Origin: Acinetobacter calcoaceticus DSM 30006 = CIP 81.8
Lineage (GTDB): Bacteria > Pseudomonadota > Gammaproteobacteria > Pseudomonadales > Moraxellaceae
Assembly (NCBI RefSeq): GCF_000368965.1
Contig: NZ_KB849780.1
Span: 248,001-312,000 of the forward strand
Direction of reading: 5' to 3'
DNA length: 64,000 nt
Part shown: piece after piece, positions 46,561 to 57,570 of the stretch
How the letters are laid out: every line of letters begins with the position of its first letter
Numbering within the stretch: the first letter of the stretch is position 1
Position numbers and translations under genes: made by a program
The notes under the pieces: model-generated
The model's input: only the letters and a program-made list of their open reading frames with translations
Database searches by the model: none
Told to the model about the DNA's origin: nothing

Positions 46561-47031
46561 ATGTTAAAAAAAATAGCTTTAGCTGCATTGTTAGCAGCTG
46601 GTTCAAGTGTTGCAATGGCTGACAACGATGTGGGTTGTGGTGCGGGTACACAAATATGGGCTGGCAAAAAAGGAGTAGCACCTAAGATTCTTGCTGCAAC
46701 AACAAACGGTATTTTTACTAACCAATTATTAGGGATCACTTTCGGTACTTTAGGCTGCCGTCAAGGCGGGACAGTAACAGCGCAAGTGGTAACATTCACA
46801 AATGAAAATGCAGAAGCTTTAGCACGTGATATGGCAGTAGGCCAAGGTGAAAGCCTGAACGTACTTGCTGAGTTAATGCAAATTAAACCTCAAGATAAAG
46901 ACCGTTTCTTTAAAGTTTCAAAAGCAAACTTTGGTGAAATCTATTCAGCAAATAATCAAAATACCCTTCAAGTATTAGCATCATTACAAACTGTAATGGC
47001 TAAAGACGACGTTTTAAAAGCTTACGTATAA
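46561..47031 (+). CDS. DUF3015 secreted protein
   Basis: Periplasmic protein of 156 aa with a signal peptide (about 1-20, A-M-A). Conserved family points are G-C-G-A-G near residue 26, F-G-T-L-G-C near 62 and the internal N-F-G-E-I-Y. The two cysteines probably form a disulfide. The function is unknown. The gene directly downstream encodes a DUF4105/Lnb-type acyltransferase with an outer-membrane barrel. Terminator between them suggests partial uncoupling. Confidence 0.88.
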   Translation: MLKKIALAALLAAGSSVAMADNDVGCGAGTQIWAGKKGVAPKILAATTNGIFTNQLLGITFGTLGCRQGGTVTAQVVTFTNENAEALARDMAVGQGESLNVLAELMQIKPQDKDRFFKVSKANFGEIYSANNQNTLQVLASLQTVMAKDDVLKAYV

Positions 47032-47041
47032 GTTTGAAATT

Positions 47042-47071
47042 GAAAACCCTGTCGCATGGCAGGGTTTTTCT
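47042..47071 (+). terminator. Terminator after the DUF3015 gene
   Basis: AAACCCTG/CAGGGTTT hairpin, then TTTC. It lies in the 60-bp gap before the DUF4105 gene. Confidence 0.75.
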
Positions 47072-47092
47072 TATATTTAATGATAAAAATTG

Positions 47093-48985
47093 ATGAACTT
47101 AATGAAGTCAGTTGTTTTGGTTTTTGCCTCTTTGGCAGTTAATATTGCGTATTCAGCAGAAATAAATCCATCTATTCAAAAATATTGGTCCATTGCAGAA
47201 CAACAAAATCTAGATCAAGACATTACATGGCAACGGCTCATGTATGCGAATAAAAACCATAAAAGTGACGTCACTTATTCTGGTTATTTCATGTCAGAAA
47301 ATGGGAAAAATAATTTAAAAGAAGAACTGAAAGCTGACATCTCGGCATTATTTATACCTGCTCAAGATAATCAGTCGATTCGTTGTAAGTTTCCGGCTCG
47401 AAGCCAATGGCTCATAAAAAAAGTAGGCATTCAAGAAAATGAATTGCCTCAAATAAAATGTTCAGAATTTGAAAACTGGATTGGACAGATTAAGCCTTAT
47501 AAAGCCACATTAATTTATGCGACAGATTTTATGGGCAACCCTAGCTCGATGTTTGGTCATACTTTATTGCGTTTAGACCCTAAAGATCAGCAGCAATTAA
47601 ATTTAGTTTCCTATGCTGTAAATTATGCAGCAACTGTGGAGGGGAATGACAACTGGTCATATGCATGGAAAGGTTTAACAGGGCAATATCCGGGTGAATA
47701 TTCACTCATGCCTTATTATCGTAAGGTAAAAGAGTACGGTGATTTCGAAAGCCGTGATTTATGGGAATATGAGCTGAAACTTTCTCCTGAAGAAACGCGA
47801 TTTTTAGTAAGCCATATTTGGGAAATGCAGCATGTAAGTTTCCCTTATTATTTCGTGAGTGATAACTGTGCCTATAGGTTATTAGGCTTGGTCGATTTAG
47901 TAAAACCTGAGTCTAACTTACAAGAAAAGTTTACTTATGCATCTATTCCGATGGAAACCATTAAATCGATGCAACAGCAAGGGCTCACCAAAGCTCCTGT
48001 ATATCGGCCTGCTTTAGAAACTCAACTATTAGCCCAAGCTCATCAACATGGTGCCTCACTAGCGAAGGTTGCACATCAAATTACGATGATGCCAATTAAG
48101 CAGTCTTCTGAGCTTTTAAAATCCTTTAGTGAGCAAGATCAGGCCAAAATTCTAGAGATGGCTTACGATGATTTATATCTTCAATTTACGAGCCGTCAAA
48201 TAGAAGAAAGCGTTGCTCAGCCACAGTTACGTCAGCTTTTGGCTTTAAGAAGCCAGATTGATTTGGACAAACAGCGTCAAGAACCTAAACGACCAGAAAA
48301 AGAGCCAACTCAAGGTCATAATGCACGTAATCTTTCATTGAAAGCTGGTGAAGTCCAAGGTGATAAGTTTATCGAAATTGGTCATCGACAAGCCTATCAC
48401 GACTTAATAGATCCTCAAGGGGGATACCGTGCTGGGACTCAATTACTATTTTTAAATGGTAATGCACAGTGGCGAGATGATCATTTAAAACTAGAACGTC
48501 TTGATCTGTTAGAAGTAAATTCTTATAACCCAATACAGCCTTTTAAAACACCGCTGAGTTGGGGATTTAACTTAGGCTGGCGTCAGGAAGCAATTCATGA
48601 TGGAAACTTTAGTGAAGAAAAACAGCATGGCGTAGCGAATTTTAATGCTCAGGTTGGTTACAGTCTTGCAGACTATGAGCGCAAACATATTTGCTATGGG
48701 CAACTCCAAACCTATGTTCAAACAGGCTCAAATTTAGATAAAGGGTGGCGTGTGGGAATGGGCCCGACTTTAGGTTGTATGAACCAATGGTTTGATCGAT
48801 TTAACTCTGTTGTACAGATTGAATTGCCATATTGGGAAGACCAAAATCAATGGAATTTGAGAGTAAATACTCAGTGGCAATATGTGATTAATAGTAATAA
48901 TGCCGTTCGATTAAACTGGGATTATGAACAACAAAATCATCGAGACTGGATGAAATCAAGTCTCGGATATGTTTGGTTCTTTTAA
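47093..48985 (+). CDS. DUF4105/Lnb-type periplasmic acyltransferase fused to an outer-membrane barrel
   Basis: Exported protein of 630 aa: signal peptide at about 1-22, then a DUF4105 domain (now called the Lnb N-terminal periplasmic domain) at about 135-280 with M-F-G-H-T-L-L-R, S-Y-A-V-N-Y and S-D-N-C-A-Y. The His and Cys are plausible catalytic residues, since enterococcal Lnb is a lipoprotein acyl transferase. Residues 330-420 are helical and charged. The last 200 residues alternate aromatic strands and end in V-W-F-F, as outer-membrane barrels do. It probably anchors the enzyme in the outer membrane. It pairs with the DUF3015 gene. Start chosen at the ATG at 47093 rather than the TTG before it. 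Confidence 0.82.
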   Translation: MNLMKSVVLVFASLAVNIAYSAEINPSIQKYWSIAEQQNLDQDITWQRLMYANKNHKSDVTYSGYFMSENGKNNLKEELKADISALFIPAQDNQSIRCKFPARSQWLIKKVGIQENELPQIKCSEFENWIGQIKPYKATLIYATDFMGNPSSMFGHTLLRLDPKDQQQLNLVSYAVNYAATVEGNDNWSYAWKGLTGQYPGEYSLMPYYRKVKEYGDFESRDLWEYELKLSPEETRFLVSHIWEMQHVSFPYYFVSDNCAYRLLGLVDLVKPESNLQEKFTYASIPMETIKSMQQQGLTKAPVYRPALETQLLAQAHQHGASLAKVAHQITMMPIKQSSELLKSFSEQDQAKILEMAYDDLYLQFTSRQIEESVAQPQLRQLLALRSQIDLDKQRQEPKRPEKEPTQGHNARNLSLKAGEVQGDKFIEIGHRQAYHDLIDPQGGYRAGTQLLFLNGNAQWRDDHLKLERLDLLEVNSYNPIQPFKTPLSWGFNLGWRQEAIHDGNFSEEKQHGVANFNAQVGYSLADYERKHICYGQLQTYVQTGSNLDKGWRVGMGPTLGCMNQWFDRFNSVVQIELPYWEDQNQWNLRVNTQWQYVINSNNAVRLNWDYEQQNHRDWMKSSLGYVWFF

Positions 48986-48999
48986 ATAGCATTACGAAT

Positions 49000-49042
49000 A
49001 AAAAAAGGGAAAAATGAATGAAATCATTTCTCCCTTTTTTTG
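49000..49042. terminator. Bidirectional terminator between the DUF4105 gene and ampC
   Basis: A-run, AGGGA...TCCCT stem extended by AAATGA/TCATTT pairing, and a T run, between two convergent genes. Confidence 0.85.
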
Positions 49043-49055
49043 TTTTCAGAAAAGA

Positions 49056-50282
<1,227 letters not shown>

Positions 50283-50308
50283 TTATAGAATAAACGCTGT
50301 ATTTAGAT

Positions 50309-50338
50309 ATAAAAAAACCCAACTAAGTTGGGCTTTTA
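50309..50338 (-). terminator. Terminator after folE
   Basis: GCCCAACT/AGTTGGGT hairpin with a run of seven T on the minus strand. It insulates ampC from folE transcription. Confidence 0.85.
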
Positions 50339-50358
50339 AATTTATCACTAAAAAGAAT

Positions 50359-50913
50359 TTAGTAACTTTCTGGTACTGCACTCAAGAACTCACGTCGTGA
50401 TTCTTTATCGGTTTTAAAGTCTCCGATAAATGAAACTGTACGAGTGGTTGACTCTTGTTTGCCTACACCACGCATCATCATGCACATATGTGCTGAATCG
50501 ATGACGACAGCAACGCCTCGAGCACCAGTCACTTCAGCCACAGCTTCTGCGATTTGCTGAGTCAAGTTTTCCTGAATTTGCAAACGGCGTGCAAACATTT
50601 CAGTAATACGTGCAAATTTTGATAAGCCAAGAACCTTGCCTTCCGGTAGATAGGCAATATGAACACGGCCATAGAACGGGAGGAGATGATGTTCGCAAAG
50701 CGAATAGAATTCAATATTCTTCACCAATACCATTTCATGGTTATCTGATGGGAAAACAGCATTATTGGTGACTTCTTCTAAAGTTTTACTATAGCCAGAA
50801 GTTAAATATGAAAAAGCTTTAGCCGCACGCACAGGCGTATCTTTAAGGCCGGGACGATTAAGATCTTCACCGACGGCAGTCAGAATATTTGCGTACGATT
50901 GCTGCATTGACAT
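50359..50913 (-). CDS. folE: FolE, GTP cyclohydrolase I
   Basis: First step of tetrahydrofolate (and preQ) synthesis, GTP to dihydroneopterin triphosphate. The 184 aa protein carries the zinc ligands Cys73, His76 and Cys144, in C-E-H-H-L-L-P-F and H-M-C-M-M-M-R-G. This is the zinc-dependent type IA enzyme. Single gene with its own terminator. Confidence 0.96.
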   Translation of the reverse strand: MSMQQSYANILTAVGEDLNRPGLKDTPVRAAKAFSYLTSGYSKTLEEVTNNAVFPSDNHEMVLVKNIEFYSLCEHHLLPFYGRVHIAYLPEGKVLGLSKFARITEMFARRLQIQENLTQQIAEAVAEVTGARGVAVVIDSAHMCMMMRGVGKQESTTRTVSFIGDFKTDKESRREFLSAVPESY

Positions 50914-51035
50914 AAGACGTATAAATTTACTCTATTAGACAAGCTCGGCATTGTATCAGAAACATAACCAGATGTTCATAACTCGACGCACTATATTTAT
51001 TTTGGTTTTGCGCGCGTTTAATAAAAGATGAATAA

Positions 51036-51081
51036 ATTTCATGTTTTTTATCGTTAATAGTCAAGAGTTTGAACATGAAAT
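51036..51081. promoter_or_regulatory. Inverted repeat ATTTCATGTT / AACATGAAAT upstream of xdhA
   Basis: Perfect 10-bp arms with a 26-nt spacer, about 90 bp before the xdhA start. The half-site itself is not palindromic. It may be the binding site of a purine-catabolism regulator; none is encoded here. Confidence 0.5.
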
Positions 51082-51168
51082 ATGCATTTAATGTTGGTAA
51101 GTTCTAAATGATCGCCTAGTGGCATCATATTTGCACAGATGCAGTGTTATAGAGCATAAGGATAAAAC

Positions 51169-52668
51169 ATGTCAGAACGTCCAATCACCTTTTTTTTCCG
51201 TGGTGGTCAGCAGCAAGTGGAAAATGTATTACCTACCATGACGGTTTTACAATTTCTGCGAGAATATACCCAAACTGGTAAGACTAGGCAGACCGGTACA
51301 AAAGAGGGCTGTGCTGAGGGCGATTGTGGTGCATGTACAGTCGTGATTGGTGAGTTGGTCAATGACAGCTTGCAATTACGAAGTGTGATTGCGTGTATTC
51401 AGTTTTTACCGACTTTAGATGGTAAGGCCTTATTTACAGTAGAAGATCTTCATACGTTATTACCTACACAGGATGGGAAACTTCATCCAGTACAACAGGC
51501 GATGGTCGATTTGCATGGTTCACAATGCGGTTTTTGTACACCCGGTTTTATCATGTCGTTATGGTCAATGTATGAAAATGAACAACATTCTCCAAGCAAA
51601 GATCAAATCAGTGATTATCTTTCTGGAAACTTGTGTCGTTGTACAGGTTATCGCCCTATTTTAGATGCAGCACAAAAAGCTTATGACTATCCACGTGTTG
51701 TATTAGAACGTCAAAAGGTACTTGATGTATTAAAAGAGATCAAAGCATTACCTGCATTACATTTGAATGATCATGGTCAGCAATTTTTTGCACCAAAGAC
51801 GTTGCAGGATTTTGCCGCTTTACGTTTGCAATTGCCACAAGCGCGCATTGTCGCTGGTAGCACAGATGTCGGTTTGTGGGTAACCAAGCAGGGCCGTGAT
51901 TTAGGCGATATGCTTTATATCGGTCAGGTTGAACAACTGAAAAATATTGTAGTTACCGACCACGCTTTAACGATTGGGGCAAATGTAAGTCTGAGTGATG
52001 CACTCATAAAAATTTCAGATTTTTATCCTGACTTACAAGAATTACAGCGCCGTTTTGCTTCCATGCCTATTAAAAACGCGGGAACCCTAGGTGGAAATAT
52101 TGCAAATGGTTCGCCTATTGGTGACTCAATGCCAGCATTAATTACGCTAGGTACACGATTGATTTTGCGTGTAGGTGAACAGACCCGTGAAATCGCATTG
52201 GAAGACTTTTATCTAGATTATCAAAAAACAGCATTACAGCTTGGTGAGTTTGTTGAGGCGATTGTTATTCCGCTTCGTGAAGGGCAGACGCGCTTTAAAT
52301 TTGCCAGCTATAAAATTGCCAAACGTTTTGAGCAAGATATTTCTGCGGTATGTGCGGCTATTTCATGCGAGTTAGATACTCATTATGTTGCTCACAATGT
52401 GCGAATTGCTTTTGGTGGCATGGCTGCTATTCCCAAACGTGCAAAATATGCAGAAGCCATATTGGAAGGTCAGCAACTCACAGCTGAATTGATGGTTCAG
52501 GCACAGCACGTGTTGTCGCAAGACTATCAACCTTTAGATGATGGACGGGCTAGTTCGGCATATCGTTTACAAGTCGCGAAAAACTGTTTACAGCGGTTTT
52601 ATGTAGAAAAAATCCTGTCTCAAGCGATCACTCGTGTGAATGACTTGATTGCTATGGTGGAGATCTAA
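51169..52668 (+). CDS. xdhA: XdhA, xanthine dehydrogenase small subunit
   Basis: FeS- and FAD-binding subunit of the molybdenum enzyme that oxidises hypoxanthine and xanthine to urate. The 499 aa protein has an N-terminal plant-type [2Fe-2S] domain (C-A-E-G-D-C-G-A-C), a second [2Fe-2S] domain (C-G-F-C-T-P-G-F and C-R-C-T-G-Y), then an FAD-binding domain from about residue 195 (V-A-G-S-T-D-V-G-L-W, N-A-G-T-L-G-G-N-I-A-N-G). It is the first gene of xdhABC; xdhB begins one base after its stop. Confidence 0.96.
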   Translation: MSERPITFFFRGGQQQVENVLPTMTVLQFLREYTQTGKTRQTGTKEGCAEGDCGACTVVIGELVNDSLQLRSVIACIQFLPTLDGKALFTVEDLHTLLPTQDGKLHPVQQAMVDLHGSQCGFCTPGFIMSLWSMYENEQHSPSKDQISDYLSGNLCRCTGYRPILDAAQKAYDYPRVVLERQKVLDVLKEIKALPALHLNDHGQQFFAPKTLQDFAALRLQLPQARIVAGSTDVGLWVTKQGRDLGDMLYIGQVEQLKNIVVTDHALTIGANVSLSDALIKISDFYPDLQELQRRFASMPIKNAGTLGGNIANGSPIGDSMPALITLGTRLILRVGEQTREIALEDFYLDYQKTALQLGEFVEAIVIPLREGQTRFKFASYKIAKRFEQDISAVCAAISCELDTHYVAHNVRIAFGGMAAIPKRAKYAEAILEGQQLTAELMVQAQHVLSQDYQPLDDGRASSAYRLQVAKNCLQRFYVEKILSQAITRVNDLIAMVEI

Positions 52669-52669
52669 C

Positions 52670-55045
52670 ATGAATCAAACCATTGACTTAAGTGTTTCTA
52701 AAAAATCTGCTAAAGCAGGCGACTCCATTCCACACGAAAGTGCACATTTACATGTGACTGGGCAGGCAACTTATATCGACGATTTACCCGAGCTTGAAAA
52801 TACGATGCATTTGGCGGTCGGATTTTCGAGTTGTGCCAAAGGTAAAATCAGTAAGTTTGATTTGGATGCAGTACGTCAGGCTGATGGCGTCCATGCAGTT
52901 TTTTCAGCAAAAGACATTGAGGTTGAAAATAACTGGGGACCAATTGTTAAAGATGACCCGATTTTTGCCGAGGAGCAGGTCGAATTTTACGGGCAAGCCT
53001 TGTTTGTGGTTGTTGCCGAGAGTTATCAGCAAGCCCGTCAGGCAGTTCGCTTGGCAAAAATTGAGTATGTGCCCGAGACTCCGATTTTAACGATTCAAGA
53101 TGCGATTGAAAAAGAATCGTGGGTGTTGCCGCCTGTTGAATTTAGCCATGGTGAAGTTGAACAGGCATTTCAAAATGCTGCACATCAACTTTCAGGTGCT
53201 ATTGAGCTAGGTGGGCAAGAGCATTTTTATCTTGAAGGACAGATTTCCTATGCTATTCCACAAGAAAATGATGGGTTAAAAGTCTATTGCTCGACACAAC
53301 ATCCAACCGAAATGCAGCTGCTGATTTGTCATGCATTAGGCATGAATATGCATCAGGTAAGTGTGGAAAGTCGCCGTATGGGTGGTGGTTTTGGTGGTAA
53401 AGAGTCGCAGTCGGCGCAGTGGGCATGCATTGCATCTTTGGCAGCACGAAAAACAGGCCGTCCGTGTAAGTTACGCTTAGACCGTGATGATGATATGAGC
53501 GCCACAGGCAAGCGTCACGGTTTTGCTTATGAGTGGTCTGTGGCTTTTGATGACACTGGTATTTTGCAAGGCTTAAAGGTGCAATTGGCTTCAAACTGCG
53601 GTTTTTCGGCTGATCTTTCTGGGCCAGTAAATGAACGTGCGATTTGCCATATTGGCAATGCCTATTATTTAAATGCGGTTCAGTTGCGTAACTTACGTTG
53701 TAAAACCAATACTGTTTCCAATACCGCATATCGTGGTTTTGGCGGACCGCAAGGCATGTTTGTCATTGAAAATATTATTGATGACATTGCCCGTTATTTA
53801 GGTTGTGACCCAGTTGAAATTCGTCAGCGTAATTTCTTTGCCGAGCAGCCCGGTGCTGGACGTGATCGTATGCATTATGGGGCAGAAGTCCGTGATAATG
53901 TTGCCCCACAATTGGTAGCTGAATTGTTGCAAAGTAGTGATTATGCGAAACGTAGACAGACCATACATACCTTTAATCAGAACAATGACATCATTAAGCG
54001 TGGTATTGCGTTAACACCATTAATGTTCGGTATTTCGTTTAATGCCGTGCATTACAATCAGGCAGGTGCATTGGTCTATGTGTATATGGATGGTACGGTC
54101 TCTATTACGCATGGCGGTACAGAAATGGGACAGGGGCTATATACCAAAGTACGGCAGGTTGCTGCACATGAGTTGGGTTTACCAATCGATAGTGTTCGCT
54201 TAATTGCAACCGATACTTCTCGTGTGCCAAATACTTCGGCAACCGCAGCATCAAGTGGAGCGGATTTAAATGGTAAAGCTGTTCAAAATGCCTGTATTAA
54301 AATTCGTGAGCGCCTGGCAAAACTTGCAGCAGAAATAAGTGACAGTGACGCTGACCAAATCCAGTTTGAAGATAGTATGGTTTCAACAGCGAATGGTCAC
54401 TCATGGACATTTCCTGACTTGGTTCAACGGGCATATATGGCGCGTGTGCAACTATGGGACAGTGGTTTTTATAAAACGCCAGAAATTCACTACGATCAGG
54501 TCAACCATTTAGGGCGTCCGTTTTTCTATTATGCCTATGGTGCAGCAGTCAGTGAAGTCGCAATAGATACCTTAACTGGGGAAATGAAAGTATTACGTGC
54601 TGACATTTTGCATGATGTCGGGAGGTCCATTAACCCTGCAATTGATATTGGGCAAATTGAAGGTGGCTTTGTTCAAGGGATGGGGTGGCTAACCACAGAA
54701 GAGTTGTATTGGCAGCCCCAAGGACCACATGCAGGACGCTTGTTTACGCATGCACCTTCAACTTACAAAATCCCGACCAGTTTTGATATTCCTCATATTT
54801 TTAACGTCAAACTGTTTAATAACCAAAATCAGGCAGACACTATTTATCGCTCCAAAGCGGTAGGTGAACCTCCATTTATGTTGGCATTGTCAGTTTTTTC
54901 TGCAATTCGTCAGGCGGTACAGGCGGCTATTCCAGAAAATGCACCGCTCGTACTCAATGCTCCGGCAACTGCCGAAGAAATTTTACGTGCAATTGCTATT
55001 GGACGAGGACAAGCTTTGGCTACTCGCCTACAAGCTAAAATGTAG
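52670..55045 (+). CDS. xdhB: XdhB, xanthine dehydrogenase molybdopterin-binding subunit
   Basis: Catalytic large subunit, 791 aa from the ATG at 52670 (GGAG 8 nt upstream; the frame opens seven codons earlier inside xdhA). Family motifs are G-G-Q-E-H-F-Y-L-E, R-M-G-G-G-F-G-G-K-E, A-Y-R-G-F-G-G-P-Q-G and, near the end, A-V-G-E-P-P-F whose Glu is the catalytic base. It follows xdhA by one base and xdhC starts 6 bp after it. The molybdenum cofactor with its extra sulfur is fitted with the help of XdhC. Confidence 0.97.
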   Translation: MNQTIDLSVSKKSAKAGDSIPHESAHLHVTGQATYIDDLPELENTMHLAVGFSSCAKGKISKFDLDAVRQADGVHAVFSAKDIEVENNWGPIVKDDPIFAEEQVEFYGQALFVVVAESYQQARQAVRLAKIEYVPETPILTIQDAIEKESWVLPPVEFSHGEVEQAFQNAAHQLSGAIELGGQEHFYLEGQISYAIPQENDGLKVYCSTQHPTEMQLLICHALGMNMHQVSVESRRMGGGFGGKESQSAQWACIASLAARKTGRPCKLRLDRDDDMSATGKRHGFAYEWSVAFDDTGILQGLKVQLASNCGFSADLSGPVNERAICHIGNAYYLNAVQLRNLRCKTNTVSNTAYRGFGGPQGMFVIENIIDDIARYLGCDPVEIRQRNFFAEQPGAGRDRMHYGAEVRDNVAPQLVAELLQSSDYAKRRQTIHTFNQNNDIIKRGIALTPLMFGISFNAVHYNQAGALVYVYMDGTVSITHGGTEMGQGLYTKVRQVAAHELGLPIDSVRLIATDTSRVPNTSATAASSGADLNGKAVQNACIKIRERLAKLAAEISDSDADQIQFEDSMVSTANGHSWTFPDLVQRAYMARVQLWDSGFYKTPEIHYDQVNHLGRPFFYYAYGAAVSEVAIDTLTGEMKVLRADILHDVGRSINPAIDIGQIEGGFVQGMGWLTTEELYWQPQGPHAGRLFTHAPSTYKIPTSFDIPHIFNVKLFNNQNQADTIYRSKAVGEPPFMLALSVFSAIRQAVQAAIPENAPLVLNAPATAEEILRAIAIGRGQALATRLQAKM

Positions 55046-55051
55046 AAGATT

Positions 55052-56038
55052 ATGCAACATTTACAATGGTGGACTGATTTTGTGGCGTGGCAAGCCGATG
55101 CTGTGTCTATGGTATTGGTAACAGTGGTACGCGCTGATGGTTCAACACCACGAGAAGTTGGCGCAACAATGTTATTGCGTTTTAATTTGCAACGACAATG
55201 GCAGCAGTCGGATACGATCGGTGGCGGGCATTTAGAGTTTCAGGCTATTGATATTGCGAAAGCAATGTTAAGAGAAACGGAAACTTGTGTGAGGCGTATT
55301 GAACGCTTTAACCTTAGTGCTCGGTTGGGGCAGTGTTGTGGCGGAGTAATGTGGTTATTGTTTGAAAAAATATCACCCGCTGTAATTGCCTCGGATTTAT
55401 CCCATTGTTTGCAAGCATGGCGAGCCGGACAGCGTATATGGCGTACAGTCTCACATCAACATGCATCCACTTGGCAGACTATGGATATAAATAAGGAACA
55501 ACCATGTTTCGAGGTTCAGCTTGCCAGCAGTGACCAATGGCAATTTGACCAGCAGATTCAACCTTATGCCATGCAAGTGCTGATTTGTGGCGCGGGGCAT
55601 GTGGGTGAAGCGATTGTCCGTTGTTTATTGCCTATTGGCGTTAGTGTGAAATGGATTGATCCGCGTGATGATATTTTCCCATCGGACTTACTACAACAGG
55701 TGCAATGTTTAACAACAGATACGCCAGAAGCCGAGATTGAACATTTTGATCGTTCGGGTGCAATTTTAATTTTGACCCATGATCATCAACTAGATCTGCA
55801 ACTGTGCTTTGCAGCTTTGAAACCTAAGCTAGAACCATTTGCTTATGTTGGGATGATTGGTTCAAAAAGTAAAAGGGCTATTTTTGAGAAACGTATGCTG
55901 ACGCGTGGTTATACTTCAGAAGCATTACAACGTTTGGTTTGCCCTATAGGGATAGAAGGGATTTCATCGAAACAACCTGCAACGATTGCCGTTGCAGTGG
56001 TTGCTCAATTATTGCAGGTGTTTGATGTGAAGAAATGA
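55052..56038 (+). CDS. xdhC: XdhC, xanthine dehydrogenase accessory protein
   Basis: Chaperone that binds molybdenum cofactor, supports its sulfuration and hands it to XdhB. The 328 aa protein has an XdhC/CoxI domain at the N-terminus (R-A-D-G-S-T-P-R-E-V-G-A, G-G-G-H-L-E-F, G-Q-C-C-G-G) and a Rossmann-type domain (I-C-G-A-G-H-V-G-E-A) at about 180-320. It is last in the operon. No guanine deaminase or urate-pathway gene follows within the window. Confidence 0.95.
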   Translation: MQHLQWWTDFVAWQADAVSMVLVTVVRADGSTPREVGATMLLRFNLQRQWQQSDTIGGGHLEFQAIDIAKAMLRETETCVRRIERFNLSARLGQCCGGVMWLLFEKISPAVIASDLSHCLQAWRAGQRIWRTVSHQHASTWQTMDINKEQPCFEVQLASSDQWQFDQQIQPYAMQVLICGAGHVGEAIVRCLLPIGVSVKWIDPRDDIFPSDLLQQVQCLTTDTPEAEIEHFDRSGAILILTHDHQLDLQLCFAALKPKLEPFAYVGMIGSKSKRAIFEKRMLTRGYTSEALQRLVCPIGIEGISSKQPATIAVAVVAQLLQVFDVKK

Positions 56039-56048
56039 TCTTTGGGGA

Positions 56049-56744
56049 TCATTTCTTTTGTTCGAACTTTGGATTTTTTTCTGCACGTTTAAGCAGTACG
56101 AGGACGGCACCTGTGCCACCTTGATTTTCAGGTGCACTTACAAAAGCTAGAACATCGCGGTGCTGACGTAGCCATCCGTTGACATAGGTTTTTAAAACAG
56201 CTTCAGGGCCTTTACCATGTACAATCTTGACAACATTTTGATTTTCATCTTTTGCCATCTGGATAACTTGTAAAACCGCGTCACGTGCTTGCTCAATCGT
56301 ACATCCGTGTAAATCTACCGCTTCAAACCAGCGCATTCTTCCAGCTTTTAAGTCTTCGAAAACTTTATGCTGAAGTGTGGCAATGCGATAGCTTAGCGTT
56401 GCTTGACTTGCTACAGGGTTTAGAGCAGCTTGAGTGTCTGATAACTCGGCATGTTCAGTTTCACGACCACCTTCGGCAGCTGCACGTTTAGCGAGTGTTT
56501 GAGCATCAATTTTTTTTGTGCGAGGCGTTCTTACATCAGCAATATTACTATTGTTGATGGGCTTAACACCTGCTAGAGCACTTTGAAACAGGTTTGCATC
56601 TTCCAATTCTTCAGACTCAGCCTGAGGTTTTGGGGCCTCAGACTGACTTGCGATTTTGCTTGAATGAGGATTGGAGATTTGCTTTTTAAATTGCTTCAGT
56701 AACTTTTGTTGCTCTTTAGAAAGCGATGAATCTTTATTACTCAT
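56049..56744 (-). CDS. Smr-domain (MutS2 C-terminal-type) protein
   Basis: Protein of 231 aa from the ATG at 56744, just after trpC. A Lys/Ser-rich N-terminal part (about 1-110) precedes the Smr domain at about 145-225, with D-L-H-G-C-T at its start and I-V-H-G-K-G-P near its middle, the two conserved Smr motifs. Such domains nick DNA or RNA; stand-alone YdaL/SmrA types act on nucleic acids with unclear targets. The longer frame start (56777) lies inside trpC and is less likely. Confidence 0.88.
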   Translation of the reverse strand: MSNKDSSLSKEQQKLLKQFKKQISNPHSSKIASQSEAPKPQAESEELEDANLFQSALAGVKPINNSNIADVRTPRTKKIDAQTLAKRAAAEGGRETEHAELSDTQAALNPVASQATLSYRIATLQHKVFEDLKAGRMRWFEAVDLHGCTIEQARDAVLQVIQMAKDENQNVVKIVHGKGPEAVLKTYVNGWLRQHRDVLAFVSAPENQGGTGAVLVLLKRAEKNPKFEQKK

Positions 56745-56754
56745 ATATCTTCTA

Positions 56755-57561
56755 TTAAACCGTTTGGGGTTGTCCAAAAAGGGCGGTAAAGGCTTGATCT
56801 GGTCTTGGTTGTTTCATAAAACTTTCGCCAACCAAGAAGGTGTGAATATCATTTTCTTGCATCATACGAACATCATCTGGAGTGGCAATACCACTTTCAG
56901 TCACAAGTAAACGTGATGATGGAAGCAAGTTTTTTAAACGAATTGAGGTATTTAAATCTACATCAAAGGTTTTTAAATTACGGTTATTCACACCTAATAA
57001 ACATTGCTCAGACAACTTTAAAGCACGTTCCAGTTCTTCTTCGTCATGAACTTCAACTAATACATCAAGCTGATGTTCAAAAGCAGTTTTAGACATTTCT
57101 TCAAGTTGTTGATCTGACAAAGATGCAACAATCAATAAAATACAGTCAGCATGTAATGCACGTGCTTCAACTACATTATATGGATCAATCAGAAAGTCTT
57201 TACGTAAAGCAGGTAAAGCACAGTGGCTTCGTGCAATGGCAATATTTTCATCCGCACCCTGAAAAAAATCAACATCAGTTAAAACGGATAAACATGCTGC
57301 TCCAGCTTGTTCGTACTGCTCAGCAATTTCAGCAGGATTAAAATCTGCACGAATAATGCCTTTTGACGGAGAAGCTTTTTTAATTTCAGCAATTACGGCA
57401 GGGCGTTTGTGCTGTAAAGCTTTTGCAAAGCCTCGGACCGGAGTTGCAGCTTTCGCTAGTTCTTCAACATCTTGCAAATTACGTTGTTTTAAACGTGCAG
57501 CAAGTTCCTCATGTTTACGGTCAACAATTTTACCTAAAATGGTATTTTGAATATTAATCAT
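56755..57561 (-). CDS. trpC: TrpC, indole-3-glycerol-phosphate synthase
   Basis: Fourth step of tryptophan synthesis. The 268 aa TIM-barrel protein has A-E-I-K-K-A-S-P-S-K-G (catalytic Lys), L-S-V-L-T-D, R-K-D-F-L-I-D and V-N-N-R-N-L motifs. It is monofunctional, not fused to TrpF. It follows trpD by 9 bp in the trpG-trpD-trpC order seen in Acinetobacter and Pseudomonas. Confidence 0.97.
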   Translation of the reverse strand: MINIQNTILGKIVDRKHEELAARLKQRNLQDVEELAKAATPVRGFAKALQHKRPAVIAEIKKASPSKGIIRADFNPAEIAEQYEQAGAACLSVLTDVDFFQGADENIAIARSHCALPALRKDFLIDPYNVVEARALHADCILLIVASLSDQQLEEMSKTAFEHQLDVLVEVHDEEELERALKLSEQCLLGVNNRNLKTFDVDLNTSIRLKNLLPSSRLLVTESGIATPDDVRMMQENDIHTFLVGESFMKQPRPDQAFTALFGQPQTV

Positions 57562-57570
57562 GAGAAGTCC

